The notes beneath the pieces were generated by a model. That model was not told the origin of the DNA. It made no database searches and saw only the letters and a list, made by a program, of their open reading frames with translations. Of a DNA stretch of 64,000 nt, positions 46,498 to 58,149 are shown piece after piece; the stretch's first letter is position 1, and each line of letters starts with the position of its first letter. The translations under genes were made by a program, and so were the position numbers. This stretch comes from Rhodobacterales bacterium LSUCC0387 (GTDB taxonomy: Bacteria; Pseudomonadota; Alphaproteobacteria; Rhodobacterales; Rhodobacteraceae). The stretch lies in the NCBI GenBank assembly GCA_015689775.1, contig WVSR01000001.1, positions 621,501 to 685,500 of the forward strand, in the 5' to 3' direction.

Positions 46498-47529
46498 TCA
46501 GCGTGGCATGAGTGTCCAGTAATCCAGATCAAGCAACACATGGGGCAGATATTTGCCTGCCTCATCGCGCAGCTGTCCTGCGGTGCCTGCCGCGCTGGTG
46601 GCAACCAATCGAAGGCGCAGCGCGCCGATATCTGGCGATGCAGTCTCAGATTTGTCCAACACTTCAGACCATGCGCGGATTGTCGTGCCTGCAAAGCATG
46701 GGTTGGCATGGGCGCCCGCGTTTATGCCTGCAATCATCTGCGCATTTGCCAAGCCATTAAAGGACAAAGCCCGCGCCATGGAGATGACATGTCCCCCATA
46801 GATCAATCGCTGGCCGTCATCGCGGAAGGTCGCGTCAAAATGCACTTTGGCCGTATTCTGCCAAAGGCGGGTGGCCATCATATGTTCGGCCTCCTCGATG
46901 GTGACGCCGTCCACATGGTCGATCACCTCGCCAATTTCATAATCCCCCCAAAGATGCGGCTCTCCTGCCAGAGTGGTCGGGTAATTGGCGAAAGTAAGGC
47001 CTTGGGGAATAGCCAAATCGCCTGGTGCAATGACCTTTGCCAAATCTGGGATCACGGTTTCTGGTGCGGCGGCATCAAGATTGTTTTTGCGCACCATGAC
47101 CCAACGCACATAATCAAGCACCACATCGCCATTTTGATTGCTGCCTTGTGTGCGCACATAGACCACGCCAGATTTGCCGTTGGAATTTTCCTTGAGGCCA
47201 ATGACCTGACTTTTTGAGGTCAAGCTGTCACCTGCGTAAACGGGCTGCAAAAACCGCCCCTCAGCATAGCCCAAATTAGCAACGGCATTGAGCGAAATAT
47301 CGGGCACAGTTTTGCCAAAGACGATGTGGAAGGTGATCAGGTCATCCAATGGGCTTTGAGCCAGCCCGCAGTATTGGGCAAAAGCGTCAGAGGAATGCAA
47401 CGCGTGGCGTGCAGGATAGAGCGCGTGATAGAGAGCCCGGTCTCCACCCGAAACTGTGCGCGGAACGGCATGTTCAATCACTTGGCCGAGGCGATAATCC
47501 TCGAAAAAATTGCCAGAATTGGTTTTCAT
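46498..47529 (-). CDS. mch: Mesaconyl-CoA hydratase Mch (MaoC-like)
   Basis: A 343-residue double hot-dog hydratase that adds water to mesaconyl-CoA, forming beta-methylmalyl-CoA in the ethylmalonyl-CoA pathway. The N-terminal FFEDYRLGQVIEHAVPRTVSG and the MaoC-type YAGDSL and RLIYGGHVISMARALSFNGL segments fit the family. It stands in a minus-strand operon, mcl2-nnrU-DUF1737-mch, beside mcl2, which hydrolyses the later pathway intermediate malyl-CoA. AAGGA precedes the ATG. Confidence 0.92.
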   Translation of the reverse strand: MKTNSGNFFEDYRLGQVIEHAVPRTVSGGDRALYHALYPARHALHSSDAFAQYCGLAQSPLDDLITFHIVFGKTVPDISLNAVANLGYAEGRFLQPVYAGDSLTSKSQVIGLKENSNGKSGVVYVRTQGSNQNGDVVLDYVRWVMVRKNNLDAAAPETVIPDLAKVIAPGDLAIPQGLTFANYPTTLAGEPHLWGDYEIGEVIDHVDGVTIEEAEHMMATRLWQNTAKVHFDATFRDDGQRLIYGGHVISMARALSFNGLANAQMIAGINAGAHANPCFAGTTIRAWSEVLDKSETASPDIGALRLRLVATSAAGTAGQLRDEAGKYLPHVLLDLDYWTLMPR

Positions 47530-47549
47530 ACCGCCATTCCTTTGCGTGT

Positions 47550-47765
47550 TTATTGCTGCCCGAGTTTCATATCGGGGTGGTAGGCATCTGCGATTGTCTT
47601 CGTCACTGCCTGCGCGCAGCGCATTTTGTTGGTGCTTGGATCAAAGGCATAGGATGGGTTGCCATAGAGCACCCATCCCTTCGCTAGCGCCTCTGACACT
47701 TTGTGGCAGAAGGCCGATGTGTCCTCTTCGGTGAGAAGCCTATAAATTACGTTTGCCTCAGCCAT
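47550..47765 (-). CDS. DUF1737 family protein
   Basis: A 71-residue protein starting MAEANVIYRLLTEEDTSAF. YRLLT, SEALAKGWVLYGNPS and a CAQAV segment are consistent with DUF1737, a small family of unknown function. It overlaps the end of nnrU by 8 bp and precedes mch by 20 bp, so it belongs to the mcl2-nnrU-DUF1737-mch operon. Confidence 0.85.
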   Translation of the reverse strand: MAEANVIYRLLTEEDTSAFCHKVSEALAKGWVLYGNPSYAFDPSTNKMRCAQAVTKTIADAYHPDMKLGQQ

Positions 47766-48312
47766 AGGGGAAATACCCCAGTAATGTGTGGATATAGCCC
47801 AAAATGCCCATCACGATGATCCCGATGACAAAGGCCAAGATGTCCTTGACGATACTTGGATTGGCGGGACGCACCCAATCGCGACCTTGGCGGTTGATGA
47901 TGATGACTGAGGCCACGGCCCAAGCCAACATTCCCCCAAACAAAATGATTGAGGCCAAATCGCCGTTCACCAAGAGATGGGCAATGGCCCAAGCCTTAAT
48001 CGCAGACAGTTGTTTGTGGCGGATGCGGGCCGAGAGGGTGCCTGACATGTGCGAAAGCGCGAACAGCCAAAACGCGATCAGCACCAAAAGATTGTTGATA
48101 TGGGTGAAGAAGGCTGGGGGTGACCAAATCTGCACCGCGGGTGCTGCACGATAGCCGATGATCATCAGCACAACACCTGCAAGCATCGCAAAGGTCAGGA
48201 TCAGCCGACCTTTTGGATCCCCCATGTTGGTACGAAAATCAGGTGCAAGCCGTTTGACCCAATGTCCGCCCGCGAACAGGACAAGCCCAAGGATGAGAAG
48301 GAGATAGCCCAT
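47758..48312 (-). CDS. NnrU family membrane protein
   Basis: A 184-residue integral membrane protein with about five helices. LILGLVLFAGGHWVKRLAPDFR at the start and ARIRHKQLSAIKAWAIAHLLVNGD (quoted in parts: HKQLSAIKAWA and HLLVNGD) match NnrU, a protein first linked to nitrite and nitric oxide reduction in some rhodobacters and later found widely in other contexts. No nitrite or nitric oxide reductase is nearby. It overlaps the mcl2 stop by 1 nt (TAATG), so it is translationally coupled to it. Confidence 0.88.
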   Translation of the reverse strand: MGYLLLILGLVLFAGGHWVKRLAPDFRTNMGDPKGRLILTFAMLAGVVLMIIGYRAAPAVQIWSPPAFFTHINNLLVLIAFWLFALSHMSGTLSARIRHKQLSAIKAWAIAHLLVNGDLASIILFGGMLAWAVASVIIINRQGRDWVRPANPSIVKDILAFVIGIIVMGILGYIHTLLGYFPYG

Positions 48313-49190
48313 TAAATTTGCTCCAATTCTGCAATTGCTTCTGCTTTTGCAAGCATGGCACGGGCTGTCTCGACATGGAGGTTTTCAACGATCTTACCAT
48401 CTACAACCGCGACCGCCTCGCCACGCGCGATGGCGGCATCATAGGCGTCTATCTGTCGGCGGGCGAGGTCAATTTCAGGCTCAGACGGAGAAAAGACCTT
48501 ATTTGCAATCTCAAGCTGCGCGGGATGGATCAAGGTTTTTCCATCCATGCCCCAATCGCGCCCCTCAAGGCATTCGGCATGAAGACCATCTTCATCCTTG
48601 AAGGAGTTATAAACCCCATCAATACAAACAATCCCATTGGCGCGTGCGGCCATGAGGCAGGATTGCAGCGCGAAATGCATCGCGCCTCTGGTGCGCGATC
48701 CTAGATCCTTGGCCAAATCATTCGTGCCCATGATGAAACCCGCCATGCGCGGGGCTGCGGCAATTGCGGCGGCATTCAAGATGCCCAGTGGCGTTTCCAT
48801 CATCGCCCAAACCCGGGTATCCCGCGCTGCGGGTATGGTGTCGAGTAGGGCCGCAACCGCCTGGATATCCGCGGCGGTGTTCACTTTTGGTAGTAAAATA
48901 GCTTCAGGGCTAATCGCTGCAAGAGCGGTCAGATCATCCTTGCCCCAGACTGTGTCACTGCCGTTGATCCGGACGATTTGTGCGCGCTTGCCATAGCCGC
49001 CCTGTTGCAGACGATTTTTAAGAATAGCACGCGCTGATATTTTCTCATCAGGTGCGACCGCATCCTCAAGATCAAAGATAATCGCATCAGTTTGAAGTGT
49101 CTGCGCCTTTTCCAAGGCACGTTCCTTAGAGGCAGGAATATAAAGAACGGAGCGGTAAGGGCGGGCGCTGCGTGCGGATGGATCGGACAT
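48312..49190 (-). CDS. mcl2: (3S)-malyl-CoA thioesterase Mcl2 (CitE-like)
   Basis: A 292-residue CitE-family TIM-barrel protein that hydrolyses (3S)-malyl-CoA to malate, closing one arm of the ethylmalonyl-CoA pathway. SVLYIPASKERALEKAQTL and IFDLEDAVAPDEK are the metal-site motifs; MMETPLGILNA and GTNDLAKDLGSRTR are the CoA-site motifs. The shorter N-terminus and YIPAS start fit Mcl2 better than the longer lyase Mcl1. CitE-type lyase activity cannot be excluded from sequence. GGGAG precedes the ATG. It heads the four-gene operon. Confidence 0.85.
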   Translation of the reverse strand: MSDPSARSARPYRSVLYIPASKERALEKAQTLQTDAIIFDLEDAVAPDEKISARAILKNRLQQGGYGKRAQIVRINGSDTVWGKDDLTALAAISPEAILLPKVNTAADIQAVAALLDTIPAARDTRVWAMMETPLGILNAAAIAAAPRMAGFIMGTNDLAKDLGSRTRGAMHFALQSCLMAARANGIVCIDGVYNSFKDEDGLHAECLEGRDWGMDGKTLIHPAQLEIANKVFSPSEPEIDLARRQIDAYDAAIARGEAVAVVDGKIVENLHVETARAMLAKAEAIAELEQI

Positions 49191-49307
49191 ATGGCTCCCT
49201 TTGGGCTGATTGATTCAGCGTTGCAGCATAAAAAGCAGGATCAGCGCGCGACCGCAAGTTACGTTTTGACACATCTATGAGAAATTTTATTGCGCGCGCC
49301 TGGCGAG

Positions 49308-50060
49308 TCAGAACAGCCCATCGTAAACCAACTTCACGCCCGTCAGCACCAATGCAACATAGGTGATGCCGAAAAATAACCGCTCTGGTATGGCGTGGTG
49401 CGCCTTGACACCCACCCAGGTGCCAAAGATGGCGACAGGGACAAGCAGCGCCACATCTCCCATCAAGTCCCATGAGAATAGTCCCAGATAGGCGTAGCCA
49501 GCGAATTTCATAAGGTTGATTGCCCAAAACACAATAACCGTGGTCGCTTGGTATAATGTCTTTCCCACATTGCGTTGCGACAGCATAAACACCGCCGCCG
49601 CAGGCCCGCCCGCATGGGAAATAAAGCTAGTAAAGCCTGCCGCTATGCCCGCGAATATACCATCCCGACTTGAGAAATCACGCGGTTGTGGGGAAATCCA
49701 ACCCTTCGCGCGCGCTAATTGGAACAGGGGAAAGAGCAATGCAATCGCCCCAATCATGAGGCGCAGCGCATCAGCTGAAATGACGCTGAACAACAGAACA
49801 CCGCCTATGCAACCAAATACGGAACCGATCGTTAATACACGGGTTGTCGGCCCGTCCCATCGCTTCCAGTATGGTTTAAGTGCTAAGAAATCCATCAGCA
49901 GCAGCAGCGGCATCATCAAGGCCAACGCATGAGTCGGTTCTAAAACAACAGCGAGAATCGCTGAGGAGACAAACCCAATGGCTGAGCCAAATCCGCCCTT
50001 TGACAGGCCTGCGATGAAGACCGCAAGTGTCGCCAGCAGCCACAGCCATCCTTCTAGCAT
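49308..50060 (-). CDS. TauE/SafE (TSUP) family membrane exporter
   Basis: A 250-residue integral membrane protein with seven or eight helices. Glycine-rich hairpin sequences GLSKGGFGSAIGFVSSA and FISHAGGPAAAVFML are the two internal repeats typical of the sulfite exporter TauE/SafE family. The transported anion or thio-compound is unknown. It starts at ATG 50060 behind GAGGG and is divergent from mdh. No other transport or sulfur genes adjoin it. Confidence 0.88.
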   Translation of the reverse strand: MLEGWLWLLATLAVFIAGLSKGGFGSAIGFVSSAILAVVLEPTHALALMMPLLLLMDFLALKPYWKRWDGPTTRVLTIGSVFGCIGGVLLFSVISADALRLMIGAIALLFPLFQLARAKGWISPQPRDFSSRDGIFAGIAAGFTSFISHAGGPAAAVFMLSQRNVGKTLYQATTVIVFWAINLMKFAGYAYLGLFSWDLMGDVALLVPVAIFGTWVGVKAHHAIPERLFFGITYVALVLTGVKLVYDGLF

Positions 50061-50131
50061 TTTGCCCTCTTTGTTCGCTGAATTATGAGCAAAATACAGT
50101 GTTTTGAGTGAAGGAAAACCCCCGATGCTAG

Positions 50132-51205
<1,074 letters not shown>

Positions 51206-51222
51206 TTCAAGCGGACAATTCT

Positions 51223-51265
51223 AAAACTAAAAAAGGCGGCGCTATGCGCCGCCTTTTTTAGTTTT
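51223..51265. terminator. Strong terminator after mdh with a 20 bp perfect stem
   Basis: Positions 51223-51242 pair perfectly with 51246-51265 over 20 bp, with a 3-nt loop (TAT). The inner 8 bp are GC-rich and the outer part is an A-run/T-run pair, so the terminator works from either strand. It separates mdh from the sucCDAB unit. Confidence 0.95.
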
Positions 51266-51338
51266 GATGAATGGTGAGCCGGCAAAGTTAATACAGTCTT
51301 ACGGCGAGTAGGCCACAGCCCTGCCTTAGAAACCCATT

Positions 51339-51369
51339 TGTGATCACGCTTATTTTTTCTGTGATCACA
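51339..51369 (+). promoter_or_regulatory. Paired TGTGATCAC palindromes upstream of sucC
   Basis: TGTGATCACG at 51339-51348 and TGTGATCACA at 51360-51369 have centres 21 bp apart, the same spacing as the pair upstream of sdhC. In both promoters the imperfect copy is distal to the gene and the perfect one proximal. They lie 110-140 bp before sucC, downstream of the mdh terminator. They are probably operators of the same regulator. Confidence 0.65.
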
Positions 51370-51479
51370 AATGTTGAATTTTGCGCTTAAAACTAAGCTT
51401 TTGGGTAGATTGCCGTTTATTTTATGCGGTGGGATGTGCTTACACGCCGTGAAAAGACAGCAACACACGGGACAGTTTC

Positions 51480-52673
51480 ATGAACATTCATGAATATCAG
51501 GCGAAAGCCTTGCTTCGCCAATACGGCGCACCGGTCAGTGATGGCCGCGTTGTTCTGAAAGCCGAAGAGGCCAAAACTGCGGCGGGCGAATTGGATGGCC
51601 CGCTTTGGGTGGTCAAGGCGCAGATCCATGCAGGCGGTCGCGGCAAGGGTCAGTTCAAAGAATCCGATGCAGGCGAAAAAGGTGGCGTGCGCCTTGCTAA
51701 GTCGGTCGAAGAGGCCGCAGCCGAAGCCAAAAAGATGTTGGGCCGCACCCTTGTGACCCATCAAACTGGCCCAGTCGGCAAAGTTGTGAACCGCATCTAT
51801 ATCGAAGATGGGTCGGGCATTGAGCGCGAGCTTTACCTTGCCCTTTTGGTGGATCGCCAATCGAGCCGTATCTCCTTCGTCTGCTCCACTGAGGGCGGTA
51901 TGGATATTGAGGATGTGGCCGCAAAGACACCAGAGAAAATCCTGTCTTTCGCTGTTGATCCTGCCACAGGATACCAGGCCTTCCACGGGCGCCGCATTGC
52001 CTTTGCGTTTGGCCTTGAAGGCAAGCAGGTCAAAGAATGCGTGAGCCTGATGGGCATCCTCTATAAGGCCTTCGTTGAGAAGGATATGGAGATGTTGGAG
52101 ATCAACCCGCTGATCGTGACTGATGAGGGCATCCTCAAGGTGCTAGACGCTAAAGTTGGTTTTGATGGCAACGCCATTTATCGCCATGCGGATATTGCAG
52201 CACTGCGCGATGAGACCGAAGAAGACGCCAAAGAGTTGGCCGCGTCCAAATTTGACCTGAACTACATCGCGCTTGATGGCGAGATTGGCTGTATGGTCAA
52301 CGGTGCGGGTCTTGCAATGGCTACGATGGATATCATCAAGCTCTATGGGGCTGAGCCCGCGAACTTCCTTGATGTGGGCGGCGGTGCAACCAAGGAAAAG
52401 GTGACCGAGGCGTTCAAAATCATCACCTCTGACCCTAACGTAAAAGGTATTCTTGTGAATATCTTTGGCGGCATCATGCGCTGCGACATCATCGCCGAAG
52501 GCGTTGTAGCCGCAGTAAAAGAGGTGGGTCTGCAGGTGCCGCTGGTCGTGCGCCTTGAAGGCACAAACGTGGAGAAGGGCAAGGAGATCATCAACACTTC
52601 TGGCCTCAATGTGATCGCGGCTGACAATCTTTCGGACGCGGCCCAGAAAATCGTTAAAGCGGTGAAAGGCTGA
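51480..52673 (+). CDS. sucC: Succinyl-CoA ligase (ADP/GDP-forming) beta subunit SucC
   Basis: A 397-residue subunit with an ATP-grasp fold that, with SucD, makes succinate, CoA and ATP or GTP from succinyl-CoA. [19 protein letters not shown] is the N-terminal signature. [12 protein letters not shown] is the nucleotide-binding motif, MEINPLI is the metal site region, and [18 protein letters not shown] plus [13 protein letters not shown] complete the family pattern. sucD follows 4 bp later. The ribosome-binding site is weak (GGGA). Confidence 0.98.
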   Translation: MNIHEYQAKALLRQYGAPVSDGRVVLKAEEAKTAAGELDGPLWVVKAQIHAGGRGKGQFKESDAGEKGGVRLAKSVEEAAAEAKKMLGRTLVTHQTGPVGKVVNRIYIEDGSGIERELYLALLVDRQSSRISFVCSTEGGMDIEDVAAKTPEKILSFAVDPATGYQAFHGRRIAFAFGLEGKQVKECVSLMGILYKAFVEKDMEMLEINPLIVTDEGILKVLDAKVGFDGNAIYRHADIAALRDETEEDAKELAASKFDLNYIALDGEIGCMVNGAGLAMATMDIIKLYGAEPANFLDVGGGATKEKVTEAFKIITSDPNVKGILVNIFGGIMRCDIIAEGVVAAVKEVGLQVPLVVRLEGTNVEKGKEIINTSGLNVIAADNLSDAAQKIVKAVKG

Positions 52674-52677
52674 GCTT

Positions 52678-53559
52678 ATGGCTGTTCTTGTCGATGAAAA
52701 TACAAAAGTCATTTGTCAGGGTTTCACGGGAAGCCAAGGCACATTCCATTCGGAACAGGCGATTGCTTACGGCACAAAAATGGTCGGTGGCGTGACCCCT
52801 GGTAAAGGCGCTCAGACCCATCTCAACCTGCCCGTTTTTGACAGCGTTCATGAGGCGAAAGCCAAGACCCAAGCAAACGCATCGGTGATCTATGTACCAC
52901 CACCCTTTGCGGCTGATTCAATCCTTGAGGCGATTGATGCTGAGATGGAATTGATCATCTGCATCACCGAAGGCATCCCCGTGCTGGATATGATGAAGGT
53001 CAAGCGTGCTTTGGAGAATTCATCCTCCAAGCTGATCGGGCCAAACTGCCCCGGCGTGATTACCCCTGACGCCTGCAAAATCGGCATCATGCCCGGTCAT
53101 ATCCACCGCCGTGGGTCGGTTGGTGTGGTGTCGCGCTCTGGCACCTTGACCTATGAGGCAGTGAAGCAAACCACCGATGTAGGCCTGGGTCAGTCCACTT
53201 GTGTCGGCATCGGGGGCGACCCCATTAAAGGCACTGAACATTTGGACGTGTTGGAATGGTTCTTGGCGGACGATGAAACCCAGTCGATTATCATGATCGG
53301 TGAAATTGGTGGCTCCGCGGAAGAAGAAGCGGCGCAATTCCTCAAAGATGAAGCCAAGCGTGGCCGCAAGAAGCCTGTGGCGGGCTTTATTGCAGGGCGC
53401 ACGGCCCCTCCAGGCCGCCGTATGGGCCATGCTGGCGCAATTGTTGCCGGCGGCAAAGGCGGCGCAGAAGATAAGATCGAAGCGATGAAATCCGCAGGGG
53501 TCGTGGTGGCAGACAGCCCCGCAACCCTTGGTGAGGCGGTTCTCAAAGCAATCGGTTAA
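52678..53559 (+). CDS. sucD: Succinyl-CoA ligase alpha subunit SucD
   Basis: A 293-residue subunit that binds CoA and carries the phosphohistidine. [17 protein letters not shown] is the CoA-binding region. The phosphorylated residue is His251 in [26 protein letters not shown] is a conserved loop. It is part of the sucCDAB operon. Confidence 0.98.
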   Translation: MAVLVDENTKVICQGFTGSQGTFHSEQAIAYGTKMVGGVTPGKGAQTHLNLPVFDSVHEAKAKTQANASVIYVPPPFAADSILEAIDAEMELIICITEGIPVLDMMKVKRALENSSSKLIGPNCPGVITPDACKIGIMPGHIHRRGSVGVVSRSGTLTYEAVKQTTDVGLGQSTCVGIGGDPIKGTEHLDVLEWFLADDETQSIIMIGEIGGSAEEEAAQFLKDEAKRGRKKPVAGFIAGRTAPPGRRMGHAGAIVAGGKGGAEDKIEAMKSAGVVVADSPATLGEAVLKAIG

Positions 53560-53621
53560 ACAAAGTTGCCTCGCGCGCTCATTTTGATCGTGCGGGTCTA
53601 TTCCATTTCTCAGGTGCGGTC

Positions 53622-56582
53622 ATGACTGAACAAAGCCCGAATGATATCTTCCACGCCTCAAGCTTTATGCAGGGGCATAATGCAGAATATCTCGAACAGC
53701 TTTACGCGCGTTACGCGCAAGACCCAAATTTGGTCGAAGAAAGTTGGCGGGCGTTTTTTGCTTCGCTTGGCGATGCGCCAGGTGACGCAAAGGCCGAGGC
53801 TGCAGGCCCGTCTTGGGCGCGTGGTGACTGGCCGTTGCAGCCTGCTGATGATTTGACCCATGCGCTTACGGGCGAGTGGCCTGCCGCAGCGGTCGAAGTC
53901 AAAGGCGCAGAAAAGAAAATCCGCGAAAAGGCGACAAATGCAGGCATCGAGTTGACCGATGCACAGGTGCAACGCGCTGTTTTGGACAGTATCCGCGCGC
54001 TGATGATCATCCGCGCCTATCGTATCCGTGGTCATTTGATTGCCGATATCGACCCGCTTGGCATGCGTGACCAGACCCCCCACCCAGAACTTGATCCGCG
54101 CAGCTATGGTTTCTCCGATGCGGATATGGATCGTCCGATTTTCATCGACAATGTTTTGGGCCTGCAAATGGCCTCAATGCGCGAGATCATGGAGATCGTG
54201 AAGCGCACCTATTGTGGCACATTCGCGTTGCAATATATGCACATCTCCGATCCCGAGCAGTCCAGTTGGCTCAAAGAGCGGATTGAGGGCTATGGCAAAG
54301 AGATCGCTTTCACCCGCGAGGGCCGTAAGGCCATCTTGAACAAATTGGTCGAGGCCGAAGGTTTCGAGAAATTCCTCCATGTGAAATATATGGGCACAAA
54401 GCGTTTCGGACTTGATGGCGGCGAGGCGTTGATCCCCGCGATGGAGCAAATTATCAAACGCGGTGGCGCGCTTGGCGTGAAGGCAATCGTGATTGGCATG
54501 CCCCACCGCGGGCGCCTCAGCGTTTTGGCCAATGTGATGGGCAAACCGTACCGCGCGATTTTCAACGAATTCCAAGGCGGCAGCTTTAAGCCTGAAGAAG
54601 TCGATGGATCAGGGGATGTGAAATATCACTTGGGCGCATCTTCGGATCGCACCTTTGATGACAACACCGTCCACCTTTCCTTGACCGCGAACCCAAGCCA
54701 CCTTGAGGCGGTTAACCCCGTTGTTCTGGGCAAAGTGCGCGCCAAGCAAGATCAGTTGGGCGATACAGAACGTCACCAAGTTTTGGGTATCCTTTTGCAT
54801 GGTGATGCGGCCTTTGCGGGGCAGGGTGTGGTTGCAGAAGGCTTTGGGCTTTCGGGCCTGCGCGGTCACCGCACATGTGGCACAATCCATATCGTGGTGA
54901 ATAACCAAATTGGCTTCACCACGGCGCCCCATTTCAGCCGTTCCTCGCCCTATCCGACAGATATTGCTTTGATGGTTGAGGCGCCGATTTTCCATGTCAA
55001 CGGGGACGATCCCGAAGCCGTTGTTCATGCTGCAAAAGTTGCTATGGAATTCCGTCAGAAATTCGGCAAGGATGTTGTGATTGATATCTTCTGCTATCGC
55101 CGCTTTGGTCACAACGAAGGCGATGAGCCGATGTTCACCAACCCGATGATGTATAACCGCATCAAGAAGCATAAAACGACCTTGCAGCTCTATACCGAGC
55201 GTCTGGTGCAGGACGGGCTGATCCCCGAAGGCGAAATTGAAGATATGAAGGCGGCCTTCCAAGCCCGTCTGAATGACGAGTTTGAGGCAGGTAAGGAATA
55301 TAGGCCCAACAAAGCGGATTGGCTTGATGGCCGTTGGAGCCATATCAACCGTGAAGGCGAAGATTACCAGCGCGGTGAGACAGCAATCAAGCCCAAGACG
55401 ATGAAAGAGATCGGCAAGGTCTTAGTAACCGCGCCCCAGAATTTCGTGCTGCACAAGACCGTGGCGCGTCTTTTGGAAACGAAACAAGAGATGTTCGACA
55501 CTGGCCAAGGGTTTGATTGGGCCACCGCCGAGGCATTGGCCTTTGGCAGCTTGCTGACTGAAGGATATCCAGTTCGCCTTGCAGGCCAAGACAGCACCCG
55601 TGGCACATTCAGCCAGCGCCATTCGGGCCTGATCCATCAGGAGAGCGAGGAACGCTACTATCCTCTCAATAACATTCGTGAGGGCCAAGCGCGCTACGAG
55701 GTCATCGACTCGATGCTGTCCGAATATGCGGTGCTGGGCTTTGAATATGGCTACAGCCTTGCAGAACCGAATGCCTTGGTCATGTGGGAAGCGCAATTTG
55801 GCGATTTCGCCAATGGCGCGCAAATCATGTTTGACCAATTCATCTCATCGGGCGAAAGCAAATGGTTGCGGATGTCTGGCTTGGTGATGCTGTTGCCGCA
55901 CGGGTTTGAGGGCCAAGGCCCTGAGCATTCTTCCGCGCGTCTTGAGCGCTTCTTGCAAATGTGCGGTCAAGATAACTGGATTGTGGCCAATTGCACCACA
56001 CCCGCCAATTATTTCCATATCTTGCGCCGCCAGATCCATCGCAGCTTCCGTAAGCCATTGGTTCTGATGACGCCGAAATCCCTTTTACGGCATAAAAAGG
56101 CCGTCTCACGGGCGGAGGAGTTCACAACAGGTTCTTCCTTCCACCGCGTGCTGTGGGATGATGCACAATATGGCAATTCGGATCTCAAGCTGAAATCAGA
56201 CGATAAAATCCGCCGTGTGGTGATCAGTTCAGGCAAGGTCTATTATGACTTGCTTGAGGAGCGCGATGCGCGTGGTCTGGATGATGTCTACCTCTTGCGT
56301 CTTGAACAATTCTATCCATTCCCTGCGATGTCGCTGATGAAGGAATTGGAGCGCTTTAAGACCGCAGAGATTGTCTGGTGTCAGGAAGAGCCGAAAAACC
56401 AAGGGGCTTGGACATTCGTTGAACCAAATCTTGAATGGGTTCTGACACGGATTGGGGCAACTCATAGTCGCGCCACTTATGCAGGCCGCACTGCTTCGGC
56501 TTCGCCTGCAACTGGCCTAGCTTCACAACACAAAGCACAGCAAACCGCGCTCATCAACGAAGCGCTGACGATCGAAGGGTAA
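53622..56582 (+). CDS. sucA: 2-oxoglutarate dehydrogenase E1 component SucA
   Basis: A 986-residue thiamine-diphosphate enzyme that decarboxylates 2-oxoglutarate and passes succinyl to lipoyl E2. The start has [18 protein letters not shown] and a tail helix that binds E2. The TPP site shows [13 protein letters not shown] and [12 protein letters not shown]. The transketolase-like half has [14 protein letters not shown] and [20 protein letters not shown]. The C-terminus [12 protein letters not shown] is typical. The gap from sucD is 62 bp without a clear promoter, and sucB follows 5 bp later. Confidence 0.98.
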   Translation: MTEQSPNDIFHASSFMQGHNAEYLEQLYARYAQDPNLVEESWRAFFASLGDAPGDAKAEAAGPSWARGDWPLQPADDLTHALTGEWPAAAVEVKGAEKKIREKATNAGIELTDAQVQRAVLDSIRALMIIRAYRIRGHLIADIDPLGMRDQTPHPELDPRSYGFSDADMDRPIFIDNVLGLQMASMREIMEIVKRTYCGTFALQYMHISDPEQSSWLKERIEGYGKEIAFTREGRKAILNKLVEAEGFEKFLHVKYMGTKRFGLDGGEALIPAMEQIIKRGGALGVKAIVIGMPHRGRLSVLANVMGKPYRAIFNEFQGGSFKPEEVDGSGDVKYHLGASSDRTFDDNTVHLSLTANPSHLEAVNPVVLGKVRAKQDQLGDTERHQVLGILLHGDAAFAGQGVVAEGFGLSGLRGHRTCGTIHIVVNNQIGFTTAPHFSRSSPYPTDIALMVEAPIFHVNGDDPEAVVHAAKVAMEFRQKFGKDVVIDIFCYRRFGHNEGDEPMFTNPMMYNRIKKHKTTLQLYTERLVQDGLIPEGEIEDMKAAFQARLNDEFEAGKEYRPNKADWLDGRWSHINREGEDYQRGETAIKPKTMKEIGKVLVTAPQNFVLHKTVARLLETKQEMFDTGQGFDWATAEALAFGSLLTEGYPVRLAGQDSTRGTFSQRHSGLIHQESEERYYPLNNIREGQARYEVIDSMLSEYAVLGFEYGYSLAEPNALVMWEAQFGDFANGAQIMFDQFISSGESKWLRMSGLVMLLPHGFEGQGPEHSSARLERFLQMCGQDNWIVANCTTPANYFHILRRQIHRSFRKPLVLMTPKSLLRHKKAVSRAEEFTTGSSFHRVLWDDAQYGNSDLKLKSDDKIRRVVISSGKVYYDLLEERDARGLDDVYLLRLEQFYPFPAMSLMKELERFKTAEIVWCQEEPKNQGAWTFVEPNLEWVLTRIGATHSRATYAGRTASASPATGLASQHKAQQTALINEALTIEG

Positions 56583-56587
56583 AGACA

Positions 56588-58075
56588 ATGGCGACAGAAG
56601 TCCGCGTGCCCACTTTGGGCGAATCCGTGACCGAGGCCACTGTGGCAACTTGGTTCAAAAAACCAGGGGATACAGTCGCGCAGGATGAGATGCTGTGCGA
56701 ATTGGAAACCGATAAAGTGACCGTTGAGGTTCCTGCCCCCGCTGCAGGCACATTGGGCGAGATCGTTGCGAGCGAGGGCGAGACGGTTGGTGTTGATGCC
56801 TTGCTTGCCACGATTGCGGCTGCGGGTGGTGGCATCACTGCAGCTGCCCCTGCTGCAAAGCCAGCGGCAGCTGCTTCTTCGGGTGCATCGGTCGATATTA
56901 TGGTTCCCGCTTTGGGCGAGTCTGTGACTGAAGCCGCAATCGCCACATGGTTCAAACAGGTCGGGGATACGGTCGCGCAGGACGAGATGCTGTGTGAATT
57001 GGAAACTGACAAAGTGTCGGTCGAGGTTCCCGCCCCCGCTGCAGGTGTTTTGGCGCGCATTGATGCGGCCGAAGGTGCGACTGTCAATGCAGGCGGGCAG
57101 CTTGGTGTGATTTCTACCGATGGTGCGGCTGTCGCCGCCCCTGCTGCAGCACCCGCTGCGGCCACTGCTGCCGCTGCACCGACAGGCAGCGGTCGGGATG
57201 TAGAAGATGCCCCATCAGCGAAGAAACTGATGGCGGAAAAAGGCATTGACCTCGCGGCTGTTCAAGGCTCAGGCAAGGATGGACGCATCATGAAAGAAGA
57301 TGTTTTGAAGGCCGCAATTGCCCCCGCTGCAGCGCCTGCAGCAGCCCCGCGTGCCCCTGTCGCCGCTGAGGATGCTGCACGCGAAGAACGGGTCAAAATG
57401 ACCCGTCTGCGCCAGACCATCGCAAAGCGTCTGAAGGATGCCCAAAACACCGCTGCGATGTTGACCACCTATAATGAGGTGGACATGACCGAGGTGATGG
57501 CCCTGCGTAACGCCTTTAAAGACGAGTTCGAAAAGAAGCACGGCGCGCGTTTGGGCTTTATGTCCTTCTTCACCAAGGCCTGTATCCACGCCTTGCAAGA
57601 GGTGCCTGAGGTGAACGCTGAAATCGATGGCACCGATATCGTGTACAAAAACTTCGTGCATATGGGCATCGCGGCCGGCACGCCACAGGGTCTGGTCGTG
57701 CCTGTGATTCGCAATGCCGATCAGATGTCCTTTGCCGAGATCGAAAAGGCGATTGCCGAAAAGGGCAAGCGCGCGCGCGATGGCAAGCTGTCTATGGCCG
57801 AGATGCAGGGCGGCACGTTCACCATTTCGAATGGTGGGGTTTACGGCTCGCTTATGTCATCGCCCATTTTGAACCCGCCACAATCGGGCATCTTGGGGAT
57901 GCATAAAATCCAAGACCGCCCCATGGTCATCAATGGTGAGATCAAAATCCGTCCGATGATGTATCTGGCGCTGTCCTATGACCACCGTATTGTCGATGGC
58001 AAAGGCGCAGTGACCTTCCTCGTGCGCGTCAAGGATGCACTAGAAGACCCACGCCGTTTGTTGATGGATCTCTGA
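56588..58075 (+). CDS. sucB: Dihydrolipoyl succinyltransferase E2 component SucB with two lipoyl domains
   Basis: A 495-residue core enzyme of the oxoglutarate dehydrogenase complex. It has two N-terminal lipoyl domains, each with an ELETDKV swing-arm site (Lys43 and Lys142), joined by Ala/Pro-rich linkers. The E1/E3-binding domain lies near residues 200-245 ([15 protein letters not shown]). The catalytic domain carries [13 protein letters not shown] with the active His. Many E2o proteins have only one lipoyl domain, so the second copy makes this form longer. It ends with a terminator. Confidence 0.96.
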   Translation: MATEVRVPTLGESVTEATVATWFKKPGDTVAQDEMLCELETDKVTVEVPAPAAGTLGEIVASEGETVGVDALLATIAAAGGGITAAAPAAKPAAAASSGASVDIMVPALGESVTEAAIATWFKQVGDTVAQDEMLCELETDKVSVEVPAPAAGVLARIDAAEGATVNAGGQLGVISTDGAAVAAPAAAPAAATAAAAPTGSGRDVEDAPSAKKLMAEKGIDLAAVQGSGKDGRIMKEDVLKAAIAPAAAPAAAPRAPVAAEDAAREERVKMTRLRQTIAKRLKDAQNTAAMLTTYNEVDMTEVMALRNAFKDEFEKKHGARLGFMSFFTKACIHALQEVPEVNAEIDGTDIVYKNFVHMGIAAGTPQGLVVPVIRNADQMSFAEIEKAIAEKGKRARDGKLSMAEMQGGTFTISNGGVYGSLMSSPILNPPQSGILGMHKIQDRPMVINGEIKIRPMMYLALSYDHRIVDGKGAVTFLVRVKDALEDPRRLLMDL

Positions 58076-58108
58076 TCCCTACAAACGACCGAGAAAACGA
58101 CTGCGAAA

Positions 58109-58145
58109 CGCCTCCGTTCTGGCTGCATTGGACGGGGGCTTTTTG
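58109..58145 (+). terminator. Intrinsic terminator of sucCDAB
   Basis: GCCTCCGT (58110-58117) pairs with ACGGGGGC (58132-58139), with one wobble, and is followed by TTTTT. The convergent reductase gene ends 5 bp beyond it. Confidence 0.85.
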
Positions 58146-58149
58146 CTGC

